Part shown: one piece after another, positions 51,573 through 51,940 of the stretch
Layout: every line of letters begins with the position of its first letter
How positions within the stretch are numbered: position 1 is the stretch's first letter
Assembly (NCBI RefSeq): GCF_030148435.1
Contig: NZ_JASBTN010000056.1
Coordinates: 1-51,940, forward strand
Length of the DNA stretch: 51,940 nt
Direction: 5' to 3'
Source: Aliiroseovarius sp.
GTDB lineage: Bacteria; Pseudomonadota; Alphaproteobacteria; Rhodobacterales; Rhodobacteraceae
Notes under the pieces: generated by a model
Told to the model about the DNA's origin: nothing
Database searches by the model: none
What the model saw: the letters and a program-made list of their open reading frames with translations, nothing else
Position numbers and translations under genes: made by a program

Positions 51573-51940
51573 GCGAAGGCCGCTTCCAGGGCAATCTCGA
51601 CCATGTCGCCGAAACTCTGTTCCCGCTGGTCGGCAGGCAGCGCCTCGCCGGTCTGCAGGTGGTCCGACACGGTCATGATTCCCAGAGCACGAGCGCCGTG
51701 GCGCGCGGCGAGCGTGTATAGCTCGGCCGCCTCCATCTCGACCCCCAGCACGCCGTGGCGGGTCATCTGGTCGGTCAGGTCGGACCGTTCGTCATAGAAA
51801 GTGTCCGAGGAATAGATCCCGCCCACGTGTACGCCACAGTCACGGGTGCGCGCGGCGGCCACGGCGGCTTCCAGCAACCCGTAATCGGCGCAGGGCGAAA
51901 AGTTCAGCTCGCGAAAGAGGGTGGAAGACGGGGTGCCCAC
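51569..51940 (-). CDS. deoD: purine-nucleoside phosphorylase DeoD-type, C-terminal part
   Basis: At least 123 codons of a frame that runs off the right edge of the window; the N-terminal half is missing. It shows [20 protein letters not shown], containing the MEA motif that contacts the ribose, and [15 protein letters not shown], with the catalytic Asp of the SD-H/R region. Both are diagnostic of hexameric DeoD-type phosphorylases, which cleave purine nucleosides to base and (deoxy)ribose-1-phosphate. The GTG at 51940 is an in-frame codon at the edge, not a proven start. Confidence 0.9.
   Translation of the reverse strand: MGTPSSTLFRELNFSPCADYGLLEAAVAAARTRDCGVHVGGIYSSDTFYDERSDLTDQMTRHGVLGVEMEAAELYTLAARHGARALGIMTVSDHLQTGEALPADQREQSFGDMVEIALEAAFA

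Overview
The window looks like chromosomal DNA of a marine Rhodobacteraceae (Roseobacter-group alphaproteobacterium). The evidence is high GC content with strong C/G third-position codon bias, an Irr-fabA-fabB-fabI neighbourhood, small DUF1467/DUF6455/EI24-type genes, perfect or near-perfect FnrL- and CtrA-type boxes, and a family of intergenic palindromic repeats that I associate with this group. No rRNA, CRISPR array, intact insertion sequence or prophage is visible. Two tRNA genes are present: Arg-TCT at 15907-15983 and Ser-GCT at 43087-43176.

1-15 kb is mostly core housekeeping. In order: the tail of a GH42 beta-galactosidase; ybjN-proC-csaA-like-hydroxyacid dehydrogenase on the + strand, preceded by a helically phased array of DnaA-box-like 9-mers; thymidine kinase; an HTH-like protein with a highly palindromic leader; and a minus-strand DUF6455-IMPACT-dgkA operon with a perfect FnrL box in front of it. 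These are followed by an M48 lipoprotein protease, a class II deacetylase, a nitroreductase-EI24 pair, DUF1467-methylmalonyl-CoA epimerase, a single-receiver response regulator with a CtrA-like site, a Flp-pilin-like mini protein and aspS.

15-24 kb holds an orphan Phd-type antitoxin, two tandem paralogous ~60-aa membrane proteins with an Fnr-like box between them, tRNA-Arg next to a degenerate patch, ychF, two tandem VOC proteins and trpA. It also holds irr divergent from fabA-(thermonuclease)-fabB-fabI, where the nuclease interrupts an otherwise standard unsaturated fatty-acid locus. A site-2-type protease follows.

24-35 kb is catabolic. There is a tight six-gene run (HAD, alpha/beta hydrolase, PLP dehydratase, EEP phosphatase, enol-lactonase-like, esterase-like). 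After it come a zinc alcohol dehydrogenase and a LysR regulator divergent from tmpA-tmpB, predicted to convert 2-trimethylaminoethylphosphonate to glycine betaine plus phosphate. The metal ligands of TmpB align position by position with those of PhnZ. An enolase-superfamily dehydratase closes the block.

35.5-38.2 kb is a three-gene TadG/TadE/TadE pseudopilus-type cassette without the Tad ATPase. 38.5-42.8 kb is a compact module: DUF6629 membrane protein, ECF sigma factor, mini membrane protein, FAD oxidoreductase, cyclopropane-synthase-like methyltransferase. Three of its proteins end in Cys-rich tails, which suggests metal- or redox-controlled lipid modification.

44-50.6 kb carries a GntR regulator divergent from a six-gene operon: AA_synth (DUF1185), alpha/beta hydrolase, flavin reductase fused to a Nudix-like domain, LLM flavin monooxygenase, aldehyde dehydrogenase, DUF1989. 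A 24-bp near-perfect palindromic operator lies on its promoter. The logic resembles the Rut pyrimidine pathway, but with different accessory genes and an unknown substrate. This is the best candidate for an undescribed system here. The window ends with an aldo/keto reductase and the 3' part of deoD on the minus strand.
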